From an uncultured bacterium (GTDB lineage Bacteria; Fidelibacterota; Marinisomatia; Marinisomatales; UBA1611), in contig CALKMQ010000229.1 of assembly GCA_938092125.1 (NCBI GenBank), positions 1-9,310 on the forward strand: DNA of 9,310 bases. Reading direction: 5' to 3'. Made by a program: the position numbers and the translations under genes. Positions 1 to 6,622 of the stretch are shown piece by piece. How positions within the stretch are numbered: the first letter of the stretch is position 1; every line of letters begins with the position of its first letter. Under the pieces are notes generated by a model. That model was not told the origin of the DNA. It worked only from the letters and a program-made list of their open reading frames with translations, and searched no databases.

Positions 1-10
1 GCGGGGATAG

Positions 11-151
11 CGTTTGTGGTTGCATGGACATAGAGGCAATCAAGCTATAATTGAACTAGAGAATGGAGATTTAATTGTAGGTGGTAAAAATGCTTTTTTA
101 GATGGTGGGTATGGCGGAGCAGCTAGTATTGTAAAATTATCATTTCAATAG
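11..151 (+). CDS. C-terminal fragment of a beta-propeller/delta-60-repeat-like protein (partial, possibly frameshifted)
   Basis: The frame that ends at the TAG of 149-151 is open back only to an in-frame TAG at 8-10. It reads as about 46 residues containing ELENGDLIVGGKN and then GGYGGAASIVKLSFQ. This is the rhythm of the last blade of an extracellular propeller protein ('nGdlivaG...GgyDa.ivKl'). No convincing start codon or ribosome binding site lies inside. The preceding bases read GDSV in the +3 frame, and inserting one base near 14-16 would join GDSV to LWLHGHRGNQ. The simplest reading is therefore a longer gene entering from the left with a frameshift, or a sequencing or assembly error near the contig end. 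The function beyond a repeat-type surface protein cannot be told. Confidence 0.4.
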   Translation, partial: RLWLHGHRGNQAIIELENGDLIVGGKNAFLDGGYGGAASIVKLSFQ

Positions 152-180
152 CCAATAATTTAAACTACTGCAAAAATTTG

Positions 181-252
181 TAGCCCGTAGGAGAATCGAA
201 CTCCTGTTGCCAGGATGAAAACCTGGAGTCCTAACCACTAGACGAACGGGCC
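181..252 (-). tRNA. tRNA-Glu (anticodon UUC)
   Basis: Read on the minus strand this folds as a full cloverleaf. The acceptor is GGCCCGT pairing with ACGGGCT, the D arm lies around GTC/GAC with the TAGTGGTTAG loop, the anticodon stem is CCAGG/CCTGG around loop TTTTCAT (anticodon TTC at 219-217), and the T arm is AGGAG/CTCCT around TTCGATT. Position 8-9 is TC, as in other bacterial tRNA-Glu genes. The first acceptor pair is a G1-U72 wobble, and the discriminator is A rather than the G of E. coli. CCA is not encoded (the 3' trailer reads CAAATTTTTG), so the tail must be added by the CCA enzyme. A -10-like TATTAC lies at 265-260, seven bases before the 5' end. Confidence 0.96.
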
Positions 253-321
253 AAATTTTGTAATAGCTTTAAAAATCTAAGGCCTAAATTTATTGAAACA
301 ACGAACTGAGGCCAACTACTT

Positions 322-338
322 TTAGCAGTAGATGCTAA
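322..338 (-). terminator. small hairpin across the grxD stop codon (possible weak terminator)
   Basis: TTAGCA (322-327) and TGCTAA (333-338) form a 6-bp inverted repeat around a 5-base loop, and the repeat contains the TAG stop of the glutaredoxin gene. No run of T follows on the minus strand (AAGTAG comes next), so this is not a classical intrinsic terminator. It could be a weak 3'-end structure or chance in AT-rich DNA. Confidence 0.2.
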
Positions 339-649
339 CTATTTGCTTTATCAAGAATATCAAGTAATTGACCATTCTGATGAAGCTCATTAGTGATATC
401 AGCTCCTCCAACTAGTTCTCCTTTTACAAATAATTGAGGAATGGTTGGCCAACCAGAATGCTCACTTAATTTTATACGAATGTTTGGATCTGTTAAAACA
501 TTTACATCCTTATAATCTATTCCATAATGATTGAGAATTTGTACTACATTGTTAGAAAAACCACATTGAGGCATCTCTTTTGTCCCCTTCATGTAAAGAA
601 TGATTGAGTTACTACTTATATCATCAACTATTTGTTCTTTTAAATCCAT
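335..649 (-). CDS. grxD: monothiol glutaredoxin, Grx4/GrxD (CGFS) family
   Basis: A 104-residue single-domain thioredoxin-fold protein, the usual length for bacterial Grx4. The active site is MKGTKEMPQCGFS with the single cysteine at residue 29. The glutathione-binding WPTIPQLF lies at 67-74 and the GG-D signature (GGAD) at 81-84. CGFS glutaredoxins bind a bridging [2Fe-2S] cluster as a glutathione-ligated dimer, often with BolA, and pass clusters to apo-proteins in the cytosol. They are poor general disulfide reductases. No BolA gene is adjacent. The ATG start has AAGG (660-657) seven bases upstream. The NVLTDPNIR stretch resembles alphaproteobacterial and plastid homologs more than E. coli GrxD. 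The gene probably has its own promoter in the 78-base gap after the EamA gene, although read-through is possible. Confidence 0.95.
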   Translation of the reverse strand: MDLKEQIVDDISSNSIILYMKGTKEMPQCGFSNNVVQILNHYGIDYKDVNVLTDPNIRIKLSEHSGWPTIPQLFVKGELVGGADITNELHQNGQLLDILDKANS

Positions 650-727
650 ATTATAACCTTATTTATGATTTTTTTTAATAGAAGAAATTAAGAATATTTT
701 ACGATAAACATAAAAACCTATCATAAT

Positions 728-1603
728 TTATTTTTTATTAATTAAGTAAACAGCAACGACTGATAAAATACCGCCTAAAATAGTTGTGAATAAAATCTCT
801 TCACTGAGAATTATTTTTGAAAAAACAATGGCTGTTAATGGAACAATAAAAATAAATGAACTAGCTTTAACAGCTCCAATTTTTGATGAAGCAAAGAAAT
901 ACATTGTATTTGCAAATGACATTACAACTATTGAAAGCAGAAAAATATTTATCCAAAAAGGCGAGTCATAGTTTGTGACTTGGGAAATAGAACCTAATTC
1001 ACAAAAAGATAATGAAATTATTGAAGCAAATAAAAAGCTCCAAAAACTGAAAGCAAGAAAATGAATACGGTTTTTAGATTTTTGAGATGCAATTGTAACA
1101 GAAACCCATGAACAAGAGGCTAATATATAAAATAGATTTCCAGAACGAATCATTAAATCCAAGTCCATTTCCCATAATCGCATTATAATAGTTCCACCAA
1201 TAAGACCCAAAATTAAGCCCAGTAGTTCCTTTGATTTTGCTGATGATCTATTTAAGAATGAAAAAACAAACAAAGATGTAAGAATTGGATTTAAAGTTGT
1301 TACTAGTACTCCTCCAACACCTGCAAGTCCCATATGTGTTGATCTAAAATAAAAATAATTGTAAGAACATAATGAAACTGCATTCCAAAAAATGAACATA
1401 AAACCTTTTTTGTCCACTTTAAATGGGATGTGATACTTTATTAAAATTGGGATTAAGGCAATTGAAGCAAAAAAGAAGCGTAAGAATATTTTATCAGCAA
1501 CATTTCCATAGGGTCCAAGTATTTTTGCGCCTACCCAAGAATAACCCCATGTTATCATTGCAAAAATCATAAGCAATGTGAACTTTTTTTCTTCGTTTTT
1601 CAA
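728..1603 (-). CDS. EamA/DMT-family membrane transporter
   Basis: A 291-residue, very hydrophobic protein with about ten membrane segments arranged as two EamA repeats (about residues 8-140 and 150-289), the standard length for drug/metabolite transporter superfamily exporters. WGYSW at 19-23 in the first helix matches the usual 'iWGssf' signature, and the C terminus ends in positive residues (LINKK). These proteins export small molecules such as amino acids or metabolites across the inner membrane. The substrate cannot be read from sequence. The chosen start is TTG at 1603. There is no in-frame ATG before it (a stop lies at 1669-1667), while the first internal ATG (residue 12) would cut into the first helix. 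No clear Shine-Dalgarno precedes the TTG, so the start is tentative. It is divergent from the CPBP protease gene. Confidence 0.88.
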   Translation of the reverse strand: MKNEEKKFTLLMIFAMITWGYSWVGAKILGPYGNVADKIFLRFFFASIALIPILIKYHIPFKVDKKGFMFIFWNAVSLCSYNYFYFRSTHMGLAGVGGVLVTTLNPILTSLFVFSFLNRSSAKSKELLGLILGLIGGTIIMRLWEMDLDLMIRSGNLFYILASCSWVSVTIASQKSKNRIHFLAFSFWSFLFASIISLSFCELGSISQVTNYDSPFWINIFLLSIVVMSFANTMYFFASSKIGAVKASSFIFIVPLTAIVFSKIILSEEILFTTILGGILSVVAVYLINKK

Positions 1604-1668
1604 AATATGACTATAAAATAGATTACAAGATACTAGGAAATAAATATGTTCTCCATGTAAAATAAATC
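1604..1668. promoter_or_regulatory. divergent intergenic control region (EamA gene / CPBP gene)
   Basis: These 65 bases separate divergent starts and should hold promoters for both directions. Candidate -10-like elements are TAAAAT (1658-1663, plus strand, only 5 bases before the ATG) and TATAGT (1615-1610, minus strand, 6 bases before the TTG). Both would give very short or no leaders. I see no good -35 partners and no clear operator palindrome. The assignment rests on gene layout more than on motif quality. Confidence 0.35.
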
Positions 1669-2559
1669 ATGGAAACTAAATATCCACTAATAAAAAGAGG
1701 TTGGTTAAGGGCACTTTTGTTTTTCTTTACTTTTTTTATATTCATAACGTTATTTGATTTAGTAGGTATAGCTATTGTCGCATATTATAGTGAATATGGT
1801 TTTGAGGAGTTCATTTCAGATCCAGAATTAATAATGGAAAATAAAATGATGTTATTGATGATGGTCTGTCAACTTATTGGCACTCTTTTCACTGTTGGTC
1901 TTTTTCAAAAGTTTATTAGTAGAGAAGATTTTGTTTCCATTGGTTTGGATTTTGTTGGTTTTAAAATTGACTTTTATAAAGGGCTCTTGGCAGGAACTGT
2001 TTTAATTTGCTCCGGTTTCATATTACTAACAGTTTTAAACCTTACGTTAATAGATTTAACTTATTTTTCTTTCTATGATCAAATATTTTATTTTTTCCTT
2101 TTTACGATTGTATCGTTAAATGAGGAAATAGCAATAAGAGGATACATTTTACATAATTTGAGTAGCTCCTTCAATAAGTATGTTGCTTTGATTGTATCTT
2201 CCTTGGTTTTTATGATTATGCATCTTGGAAATCCAAATATTGGAATTTTGCCTTTAGTAAATTTATTTCTTGCTGGAATATTTTTAGGAATTTATACGAT
2301 ACATAAAAACAATTTATGGTTTCCTATAGGTGCACATTTAACTTGGAATTATCTGCAAGGCCCAATATTTGGTTTTGAAGTTAGTGGAAATAAAATTAAT
2401 AGTTTATTTGAACAAAAACCAAATGGTCATGAACTATTAACAGGTGGAAACTTTGGATTTGAAGGATCTATTATTTTGACTCTTTTTCTAATGATAAGTA
2501 TTTTTTTTATGGATGGATACTTTCAGAAGCCTGATATATTTAAGCCAAGCACTTTGTAA
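1669..2559 (+). CDS. CPBP (CAAX/ABI) family intramembrane glutamic endopeptidase
   Basis: A 296-residue integral membrane protein. The three diagnostic motifs of the CPBP/Abi family are present in order: EExxxRG as NEEIAIRGYIL (E152, E153, R157), FxxxH as FMIMH (F181, H185), and HxxxN as HLTWN (H223, N227). These residues form the catalytic site of the Rce1-like intramembrane protease fold. The core spans about 100-235, with further hydrophobic helices near 14-40, 60-80, 104-127 and 266-283. Bacterial members cleave or process membrane or secreted peptides, but most have no known substrate. The ATG is the first in frame, and no strong Shine-Dalgarno is visible. It lies 43 bases before the MarC-family gene on the same strand, but nothing ties the two functionally. 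Confidence 0.9.
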   Translation: METKYPLIKRGWLRALLFFFTFFIFITLFDLVGIAIVAYYSEYGFEEFISDPELIMENKMMLLMMVCQLIGTLFTVGLFQKFISREDFVSIGLDFVGFKIDFYKGLLAGTVLICSGFILLTVLNLTLIDLTYFSFYDQIFYFFLFTIVSLNEEIAIRGYILHNLSSSFNKYVALIVSSLVFMIMHLGNPNIGILPLVNLFLAGIFLGIYTIHKNNLWFPIGAHLTWNYLQGPIFGFEVSGNKINSLFEQKPNGHELLTGGNFGFEGSIILTLFLMISIFFMDGYFQKPDIFKPSTL

Positions 2560-2578
2560 TTCAAACGTTCGCTCAACT

Positions 2579-2589
2579 ACTTATAATTA
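2579..2589 (+). promoter_or_regulatory. putative promoter -10 region upstream of the MarC-family gene
   Basis: The 11-mer ACTTATAATTA contains a consensus TATAAT (2582-2587), 15 bases before the MarC ATG. The same 11-mer occurs in the gap before the 60-residue protein (4390-4400). The best -35-like hexamer is TTCAAA at 2560-2565 with a 16-base spacer, which is weak. In AT-rich DNA the match alone is modest evidence, and the repetition in two intergenic gaps is what raises it. Confidence 0.35.
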
Positions 2590-2602
2590 ATTAAATTTTC
2601 TT

Positions 2603-3244
2603 ATGGTGGAGACATATACAAGCACCTTTATAAATAATTTCATACTGATTTTTGTAGCAATAGATCCCTTTGCTCTTATTCCTATTTTTGCAGGTATAAC
2701 CCACGGTCTAAAAAAAAATGAAATAAAACGCATCTATTTAAGAGCTACTGTCATTTCATTCGTGATCTTATTTTTCTTCTCTATTCTTGGGCATTCTTTA
2801 TTGAGTGTTATGGGCATCAATATAAATTCTTTTAAAATAATTGGTGGACTATTTCTCATTTTTATTGCATTTGAAATGGTCTTTGAAAAAAGAGACGAAA
2901 GACGTCAAAATTTAGCAGATACGGCTCTCGATGAAGTTTCAGTTATTTCATTGGCAACATTTCCTTTAGCGATTCCGCTTATTGCTGGCCCTGGTTCAAT
3001 TACGATAACGATGCTCATTGCAGAAAACTCGGGACCAGATATAATAAGCAAAATGATTAATTTTTTTCCAGTTACTCTTTCTGTGTTTTTAGCAGGAATA
3101 TGTATGTGGCTATCATCTAAACTTACTGAAATTATAAGTATGTCTTTATTAAGTGTAATTCAAAGAGTGTTTGGATTGCTTCTTGGAGCGCTTGCAATAG
3201 AATATGTCATTTCAGGGATTAAGAACACATTTGGTCTATCTTAG
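2603..3244 (+). CDS. MarC/YchE-family integral membrane protein
   Basis: A 213-residue protein with about six membrane segments, the normal size for the MarC (UPF0056) family. The N-terminal helix ends in DPFALIPIF (D21-F29), matching the family 'DP.g.iPiF' signature. The second hallmark, FPLAIPLIAGPGSIT at 120-134, matches the conserved loop-helix of the second half. The two halves look like an internal inverted duplication typical of the family. MarC was once linked to multiple antibiotic resistance, but that role has been withdrawn and the transported substrate is unknown, so no function should be inferred beyond inner-membrane protein. The start ATG has no clear Shine-Dalgarno, and a TATAAT lies just upstream. 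The next gene begins 31 bases downstream. Confidence 0.92.
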   Translation: MVETYTSTFINNFILIFVAIDPFALIPIFAGITHGLKKNEIKRIYLRATVISFVILFFFSILGHSLLSVMGININSFKIIGGLFLIFIAFEMVFEKRDERRQNLADTALDEVSVISLATFPLAIPLIAGPGSITITMLIAENSGPDIISKMINFFPVTLSVFLAGICMWLSSKLTEIISMSLLSVIQRVFGLLLGALAIEYVISGIKNTFGLS

Positions 3245-3275
3245 TTTGAGGTTATTTAAGCTGCGTTTATTATCA

Positions 3276-4385
3276 ATGAAAAAGTATTTTATAATTATCA
3301 TAACTATTTTTATCTATAGTTGTGAACGAGATAGTAGTTCTCAAAGTTCAGGCGAGCAATTAATTCCAGGAAGAAAAATTTACATTGCTGGGAGCTCTTA
3401 TAATTCTTCTGGCGATATGACAGCATGTTATTGGGTTGATGGAGTTAGAAACGAATTATCTGGAGGAGCTTGGGCTACAGATATTACTGTATCAAATGGA
3501 GATGTCTATATTTCTGGTACAAGCGAAAATTACAATGCATGCTATTGGATTAATCAAAAAAGATATGATTTGCCTGGTCAAGGTGGAGAAGCTGAAGCTA
3601 TAGCTGTTTATGAAGATGATATCTATGTGGCAGGATGGTATAATAATGGCTCGTGCTATTGGAAAAATGGACAAAGGATTGATCTGACAATAAGTAGAGA
3701 TTCTCAAGCATTTGCGATAGGAGTTCGTAATAATGGTAGTGTATATATTGGGGGTTATTACATGAATAATGATCATTATATCATACCCTGTTTTTGGAAA
3801 GATGGTAATAGCCGAACAAATCTTCCTGTCCCGAATGGAGGTGATGGGGAAGTATATGACATTGCATTTATGGATGGAAATATGAGATACTATGGAGGTT
3901 ATGTTTTAAAGACTTCTAATTTTGCTGGGTATACACCGACTGCCGCATATTGGAGACATACTACTAGAACAAATCTTCCTTTAGCAGGTTCAACTATGGA
4001 TATTTATGGTGCTATTGGTCAATCTATTACAATTAATGGCGAGGATATATATGTCGCTGGATATAGAGACTGGTTTGGTGATACTGGGCAAGAAGGGCCT
4101 TCAGGCGGGTACACTCCACAATATTGGAAAAATGGAGAGATTCATAATCTTGAAGAAGGTATGAGAACTGATTTTGGGACGGGTGCTGCCTATGATATAA
4201 AAATATCAGATGCAGATATTGTAGTTGTTGGCGTAGCACCAAGAGATACAATAAATAATATTAGTTTAGAGAGTGCATGTATTTGGTTTAACGGTGAATT
4301 GAAATATCTATTAGACCAAGATAATATGCCTGAAGATCTAGATGATTGGATGGTAAGTACAGCTAAAGGATTATATATAGATTAA
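3276..4385 (+). CDS. lipoprotein with seven beta-propeller-like repeats (YWxNG type)
   Basis: The ATG at 3276 gives a 369-residue protein starting with a short lipoprotein signal, MKKYFIIIITIFIYSC. The lipobox-like IYSC places the lipidated cysteine at 16, followed by a polar Ser-rich linker. An upstream start at 3204 would overlap the MarC gene and hide the signal, so it was rejected. The mature protein is seven repeats of 38-58 residues. Each has [DN]-[IV]-Y-[VI]-x-G, then an aromatic motif (CYW at 51, 89 and 127, CFW at 172, AYW at 224, QYW at 282, CIW at 335), often followed by x-[ND]-G and a Leu, then A-x-x-I-x-[VI]. Seven such units fit a seven-bladed propeller. Similar 'VYVAGY...YWKNG' repeats are familiar from Bacteroidota surface proteins of unknown role. 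It is probably membrane-anchored outside the cytoplasm, with binding or structural function unknown. Confidence 0.82.
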   Translation: MKKYFIIIITIFIYSCERDSSSQSSGEQLIPGRKIYIAGSSYNSSGDMTACYWVDGVRNELSGGAWATDITVSNGDVYISGTSENYNACYWINQKRYDLPGQGGEAEAIAVYEDDIYVAGWYNNGSCYWKNGQRIDLTISRDSQAFAIGVRNNGSVYIGGYYMNNDHYIIPCFWKDGNSRTNLPVPNGGDGEVYDIAFMDGNMRYYGGYVLKTSNFAGYTPTAAYWRHTTRTNLPLAGSTMDIYGAIGQSITINGEDIYVAGYRDWFGDTGQEGPSGGYTPQYWKNGEIHNLEEGMRTDFGTGAAYDIKISDADIVVVGVAPRDTINNISLESACIWFNGELKYLLDQDNMPEDLDDWMVSTAKGLYID

Positions 4386-4389
4386 GGTA

Positions 4390-4400
4390 ACTTATAATTA
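4390..4400 (+). promoter_or_regulatory. putative promoter -10 region for the 4423-7490 gene cluster
   Basis: ACTTATAATTA contains TATAAT at 4393-4398, just after the lipoprotein stop and 24 bases before the ATG at 4423. The predicted leader would include the strong GGAG ribosome binding site. The -35 region is poor (TTATAT at 4371-4376, 16-base spacer). The identical 11-mer lies upstream of the MarC-family gene. Confidence 0.4.
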
Positions 4401-4412
4401 GTATTAAAAAAT

Positions 4413-4416
4413 GGAG
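4413..4416 (+). promoter_or_regulatory. strong ribosome binding site GGAG deciding the start of the 60-residue protein
   Basis: GGAG is followed by six bases (AATAAA) and the ATG at 4423. It lies within what would be codons 1-2 of the alternative ATG at 4411, which has no Shine-Dalgarno of its own. This favours 4423 as the true start. It is the clearest ribosome binding site in the window. Confidence 0.6.
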
Positions 4417-4422
4417 AATAAA

Positions 4423-4605
4423 ATGTCAAATTTTAGAAAATTGAAAAATGGTGATGAAGCTGAGGAATTAAATTCTTCTGTTCAGCTTATAATTAAAACT
4501 AAATGTCCAAAAAAATGGATTATTGAAGATCTTGAAACTGGACAAAGGTATAGGGCAAATGGGACTACTGAAATCGGTACAATGTTTGATCCCATTGATT
4601 ATTGA
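4423..4605 (+). CDS. small protein of unknown function (60 aa)
   Basis: I do not recognise this family. The ATG at 4423 with an ideally spaced GGAG gives 60 residues. An ATG four codons earlier (4411) would give 64 but lacks a ribosome binding site. The protein is soluble, with no signal or membrane segment. It has an acidic N-terminal part (NGDEAEEL), a basic patch with one cysteine (KTKCPKKW), and a short beta-rich pattern W-I-I-E-D-L-E-T-G-Q-R-Y-R-A-N-G with an acidic end (FDPIDY). The alternating hydrophobic pattern suggests a small beta-barrel or strand-rich domain, but that is only an impression. It is the first gene of the cluster leading into the phosphodiesterase (17-base gap). The coding evidence is the ribosome binding site, the operon position and normal composition. 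Confidence 0.65.
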   Translation: MSNFRKLKNGDEAEELNSSVQLIIKTKCPKKWIIEDLETGQRYRANGTTEIGTMFDPIDY

Positions 4606-4622
4606 TCTAAAAAGTTTATTAA

Positions 4623-5504
4623 TTGATAAATAGAAACTTTAATTATTATCTAATTTTTATAATCCTCTTACTTGAAGCGAGTGGTTTATTTTCACAAAAT
4701 GGAAAACCTTATTTTGACTGTCCCTGCCCACAAATAATTGCTCACCAGGGATCATCTTTAGAACTACCTCCAAACACAGTTGAAGCTTTTGAGTTAGCAC
4801 TAAACCAAGGTGCAGATATCATTGAGCTGGATATTTGGCTAACTAAAGATGAAGAATGGGTCGTAGTACATGATGAAAACTTATTAAAAATCACGGGAAT
4901 TAATAAAAATGTTGGTGAATTGACTTTGTTGGAGATGAATTTTTTAGATGCCGGATACGGTTTTTATAAAAACAATACAGAACGTACAAACCTCAGTGTT
5001 AAGCAATATAAAATTCCATCATTAGAAAAAATTTTTCAAACTTTTTCAGATGAAAGAATTAATATTGAAATTAAAGATTCAAAATTGACTGGTCTTGTAA
5101 GTCTTATTGATTTAATAAATGAATATAAAATGAGTGATAATATTCTTATTGTATCATCACACTATAGCGTAATTAAAAAATTTAGAAAGATGGCTTCTCG
5201 TCAAATAGTTACAGCAGCTTCGAGACGCGATATAATAGGTAGTATGTATTGGAGTTGGTTACCTTTATATGAATTTAAATTTGATGCTTTTCAATTACCA
5301 TTCTATTCTAAAAATGTGGAAAAATATAAAATGAATCATGCTTCATGGCTAAAAGAAAAACAAGGAAAGCAACTAGAAGTTCATTATTATACTTTAGATG
5401 ACACGGCAGATATCAAGCAGGCGATTTTAATCGGGGCTAATGGGATTATTTCGAATAAACCAAAGGTAGTTTATGATGTTCTTAAAGATTTAGGGATGCG
5501 TTAG
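4623..5504 (+). CDS. secreted glycerophosphodiester phosphodiesterase (GDPD family)
   Basis: A 293-residue TIM-barrel phosphodiesterase that would hydrolyse glycerophosphodiesters to glycerol-3-phosphate and an alcohol. The metal site can be read as H41, E68 and D70 (IIELDIW), and H83 (VVVHDENLL), with the later E149-K151 (INIEIKD) strand, PSLEKIF at 132, and the terminal GANGIISNKP where the family usually has 'GvDgiiTd.P'. The usual HRG is HQG here (residues 41-43), and PENT is PPNT (49-52). Residues about 4-24 form an N-terminal signal peptide, so the enzyme acts outside the cytoplasm. The start is a TTG at 4623. An in-frame TAA directly precedes it, and the first internal ATG comes far too late (about residue 108). 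The gene is 8 bases before the flavin oxidoreductase, so operon membership is likely. Confidence 0.9.
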   Translation: MINRNFNYYLIFIILLLEASGLFSQNGKPYFDCPCPQIIAHQGSSLELPPNTVEAFELALNQGADIIELDIWLTKDEEWVVVHDENLLKITGINKNVGELTLLEMNFLDAGYGFYKNNTERTNLSVKQYKIPSLEKIFQTFSDERINIEIKDSKLTGLVSLIDLINEYKMSDNILIVSSHYSVIKKFRKMASRQIVTAASRRDIIGSMYWSWLPLYEFKFDAFQLPFYSKNVEKYKMNHASWLKEKQGKQLEVHYYTLDDTADIKQAILIGANGIISNKPKVVYDVLKDLGMR

Positions 5505-5512
5505 TTGAGTCT

Positions 5513-6622
5513 ATGAATATTAAGTCTAAACCTTATGAACCTTACGTTTTCCCCAGAACAAAAAAGAAAATTAGAAATAGATCTGTTTTAGCTGCTATGA
5601 CAAACAAACAAAGTCACCGTGATGGCACATTGTCAGATGAAGAAATTAATTGGCTTACAAGACGAGCAAAAGATGGGTTTGGAATTATAACTACTGCGGC
5701 TACACATGTTTCTAAGAATGGTCAAGGATGGGAAGGTGAATTTGGAGTTTATGAAGATTCCTTTATTAATAGGTTAAAAGTATTAACAGATAGTATTCAC
5801 GAACAAGATAGTTTAGTTTTTGCTCAACTGTTTCATGGGGGAATGAGAGCACCAGAAAAATTAACAGGTAATATTCCAATTTCAGCAAGTAAAATTCCTT
5901 GTAAGGAGTCCTTAACAGGTTTTACAAAAGCTGCTAATCAAAAAGATATAGAAGGCATTATATTTGATTTTAAATCTGCTGCAATTAGGTGTGTGGAAGC
6001 AGGTTTTGATGGAATCGAGCTTCATGGGGCCCATGGGTATTTGATATCTCAGTTTCTTGGTAAAAAAACTAATAACCGAAAAGATATTTGGGGAGGCGAC
6101 ATCCATAATAGGTCAAAATTTTTAATGAAAATTATAAATGAAATTAAAAAATCTGTTCCAGAATCTTTTATTGTCGGAGTCAGGATTTCGCCAGAAATAA
6201 ACGATATGGGAATATTTTTAGATGATAGTCTAGAGCTTGCGAAAATATTAACAAAGATTGGAATTGATTTTATTCATTTATCTTGCTGGGATTGTTTTAA
6301 AATATCTGATGAATATTCAAAAGACAAAAAAACAATAACTGAATGGTTTACTCATACCATCCCGAACTTGCCTACTATAATCAGTACAGGAGGAATTTGG
6401 TCATCAAAAGATGCAACTGATGTTATGATGCAAGGAGCTGACTTGATTGGTGTAGGTAGAGTAGCTATACCTTATCCTGATTGGAGTCTAAACCTTAAAG
6501 ATGACAACTATAATCCTCCAAAGATGCCATTTACATCAACACAGCTGATTAAAGCTGGGTTAAGTGATGTGTTCATTACTTATATGAGAAATTGGAAAGG
6601 ATTCGTTGAAGATGAAAAGTAA
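5513..6622 (+). CDS. NADH:flavin oxidoreductase, Old Yellow Enzyme family
   Basis: A 369-residue FMN-binding TIM barrel of the OYE superfamily, single-domain length, without the C-terminal Fe-S/FAD modules of 2,4-dienoyl-CoA reductase or trimethylamine dehydrogenase. Visible landmarks are NRSVLAAMT at 22-30 (flavin contact), QLFHGG at 105-110, FDGIELHGAHGYL at 165-177 with the substrate-binding H171/H174 and the Y176 region, GGDIHNR at 194-200, the phosphate-binding STGGI at 291-295, and GVGR at 313-316. Members reduce activated C=C bonds or nitro groups using NAD(P)H, and the substrate cannot be told here. The ATG follows the phosphodiesterase stop by 8 bases. The 3' end overlaps the next gene by 11 bases, implying translational coupling. 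The protein is cytosolic. Confidence 0.92.
   Translation: MNIKSKPYEPYVFPRTKKKIRNRSVLAAMTNKQSHRDGTLSDEEINWLTRRAKDGFGIITTAATHVSKNGQGWEGEFGVYEDSFINRLKVLTDSIHEQDSLVFAQLFHGGMRAPEKLTGNIPISASKIPCKESLTGFTKAANQKDIEGIIFDFKSAAIRCVEAGFDGIELHGAHGYLISQFLGKKTNNRKDIWGGDIHNRSKFLMKIINEIKKSVPESFIVGVRISPEINDMGIFLDDSLELAKILTKIGIDFIHLSCWDCFKISDEYSKDKKTITEWFTHTIPNLPTIISTGGIWSSKDATDVMMQGADLIGVGRVAIPYPDWSLNLKDDNYNPPKMPFTSTQLIKAGLSDVFITYMRNWKGFVEDEK
6596..6601 (+). promoter_or_regulatory. ribosome binding site AAAGGA inside the oxidoreductase gene
   Basis: AAAGGA ends ten bases before the ATG at 6612 and only four bases before an in-frame TTG at 6606. The spacing favours the ATG as the start of the downstream gene, which overlaps the last codons of the oxidoreductase. 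Confidence 0.45.

Noticed and set aside
181..252. tRNA-Glu as an integration site for a mobile element
   Set aside because: No integrase is visible and I found no direct repeat of the tRNA 3' end in the window.
659..724. Minus-strand 21-codon ORF between the EamA and glutaredoxin genes
   Set aside because: It is very short, AT-rich and without a ribosome binding site or recognisable pattern, as expected by chance.
786..971. Plus-strand ORF of 61 codons inside the EamA gene
   Set aside because: It is antisense to a well-supported transporter and has no family features.
3204..3275. Upstream start for the propeller lipoprotein giving 24 extra residues
   Set aside because: It overlaps the MarC gene and places a basic, non-signal stretch before a clean lipoprotein signal that begins at the ATG of 3276.
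3492..3776. Minus-strand ORF of 94 codons inside the propeller lipoprotein gene
   Set aside because: It is a shadow of the repetitive coding sequence on the other strand. Its Ile-rich content reflects the complement of the repeats.
4033..4251. Minus-strand ORF of 72 codons inside the propeller lipoprotein gene
   Set aside because: It is antisense to the repeat region with no signal, ribosome binding site or domain pattern.
3276..4385. Tandem DNA repeats in the lipoprotein gene as a recombination or CRISPR-like array
   Set aside because: The repeats are protein-level blades of uneven length with diverged DNA, with no identical repeat-spacer structure.
5912..6106. Minus-strand ORF of 64 codons inside the flavin oxidoreductase gene
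   Set aside because: It is antisense to the conserved HGAHGYL region of a well-supported gene.
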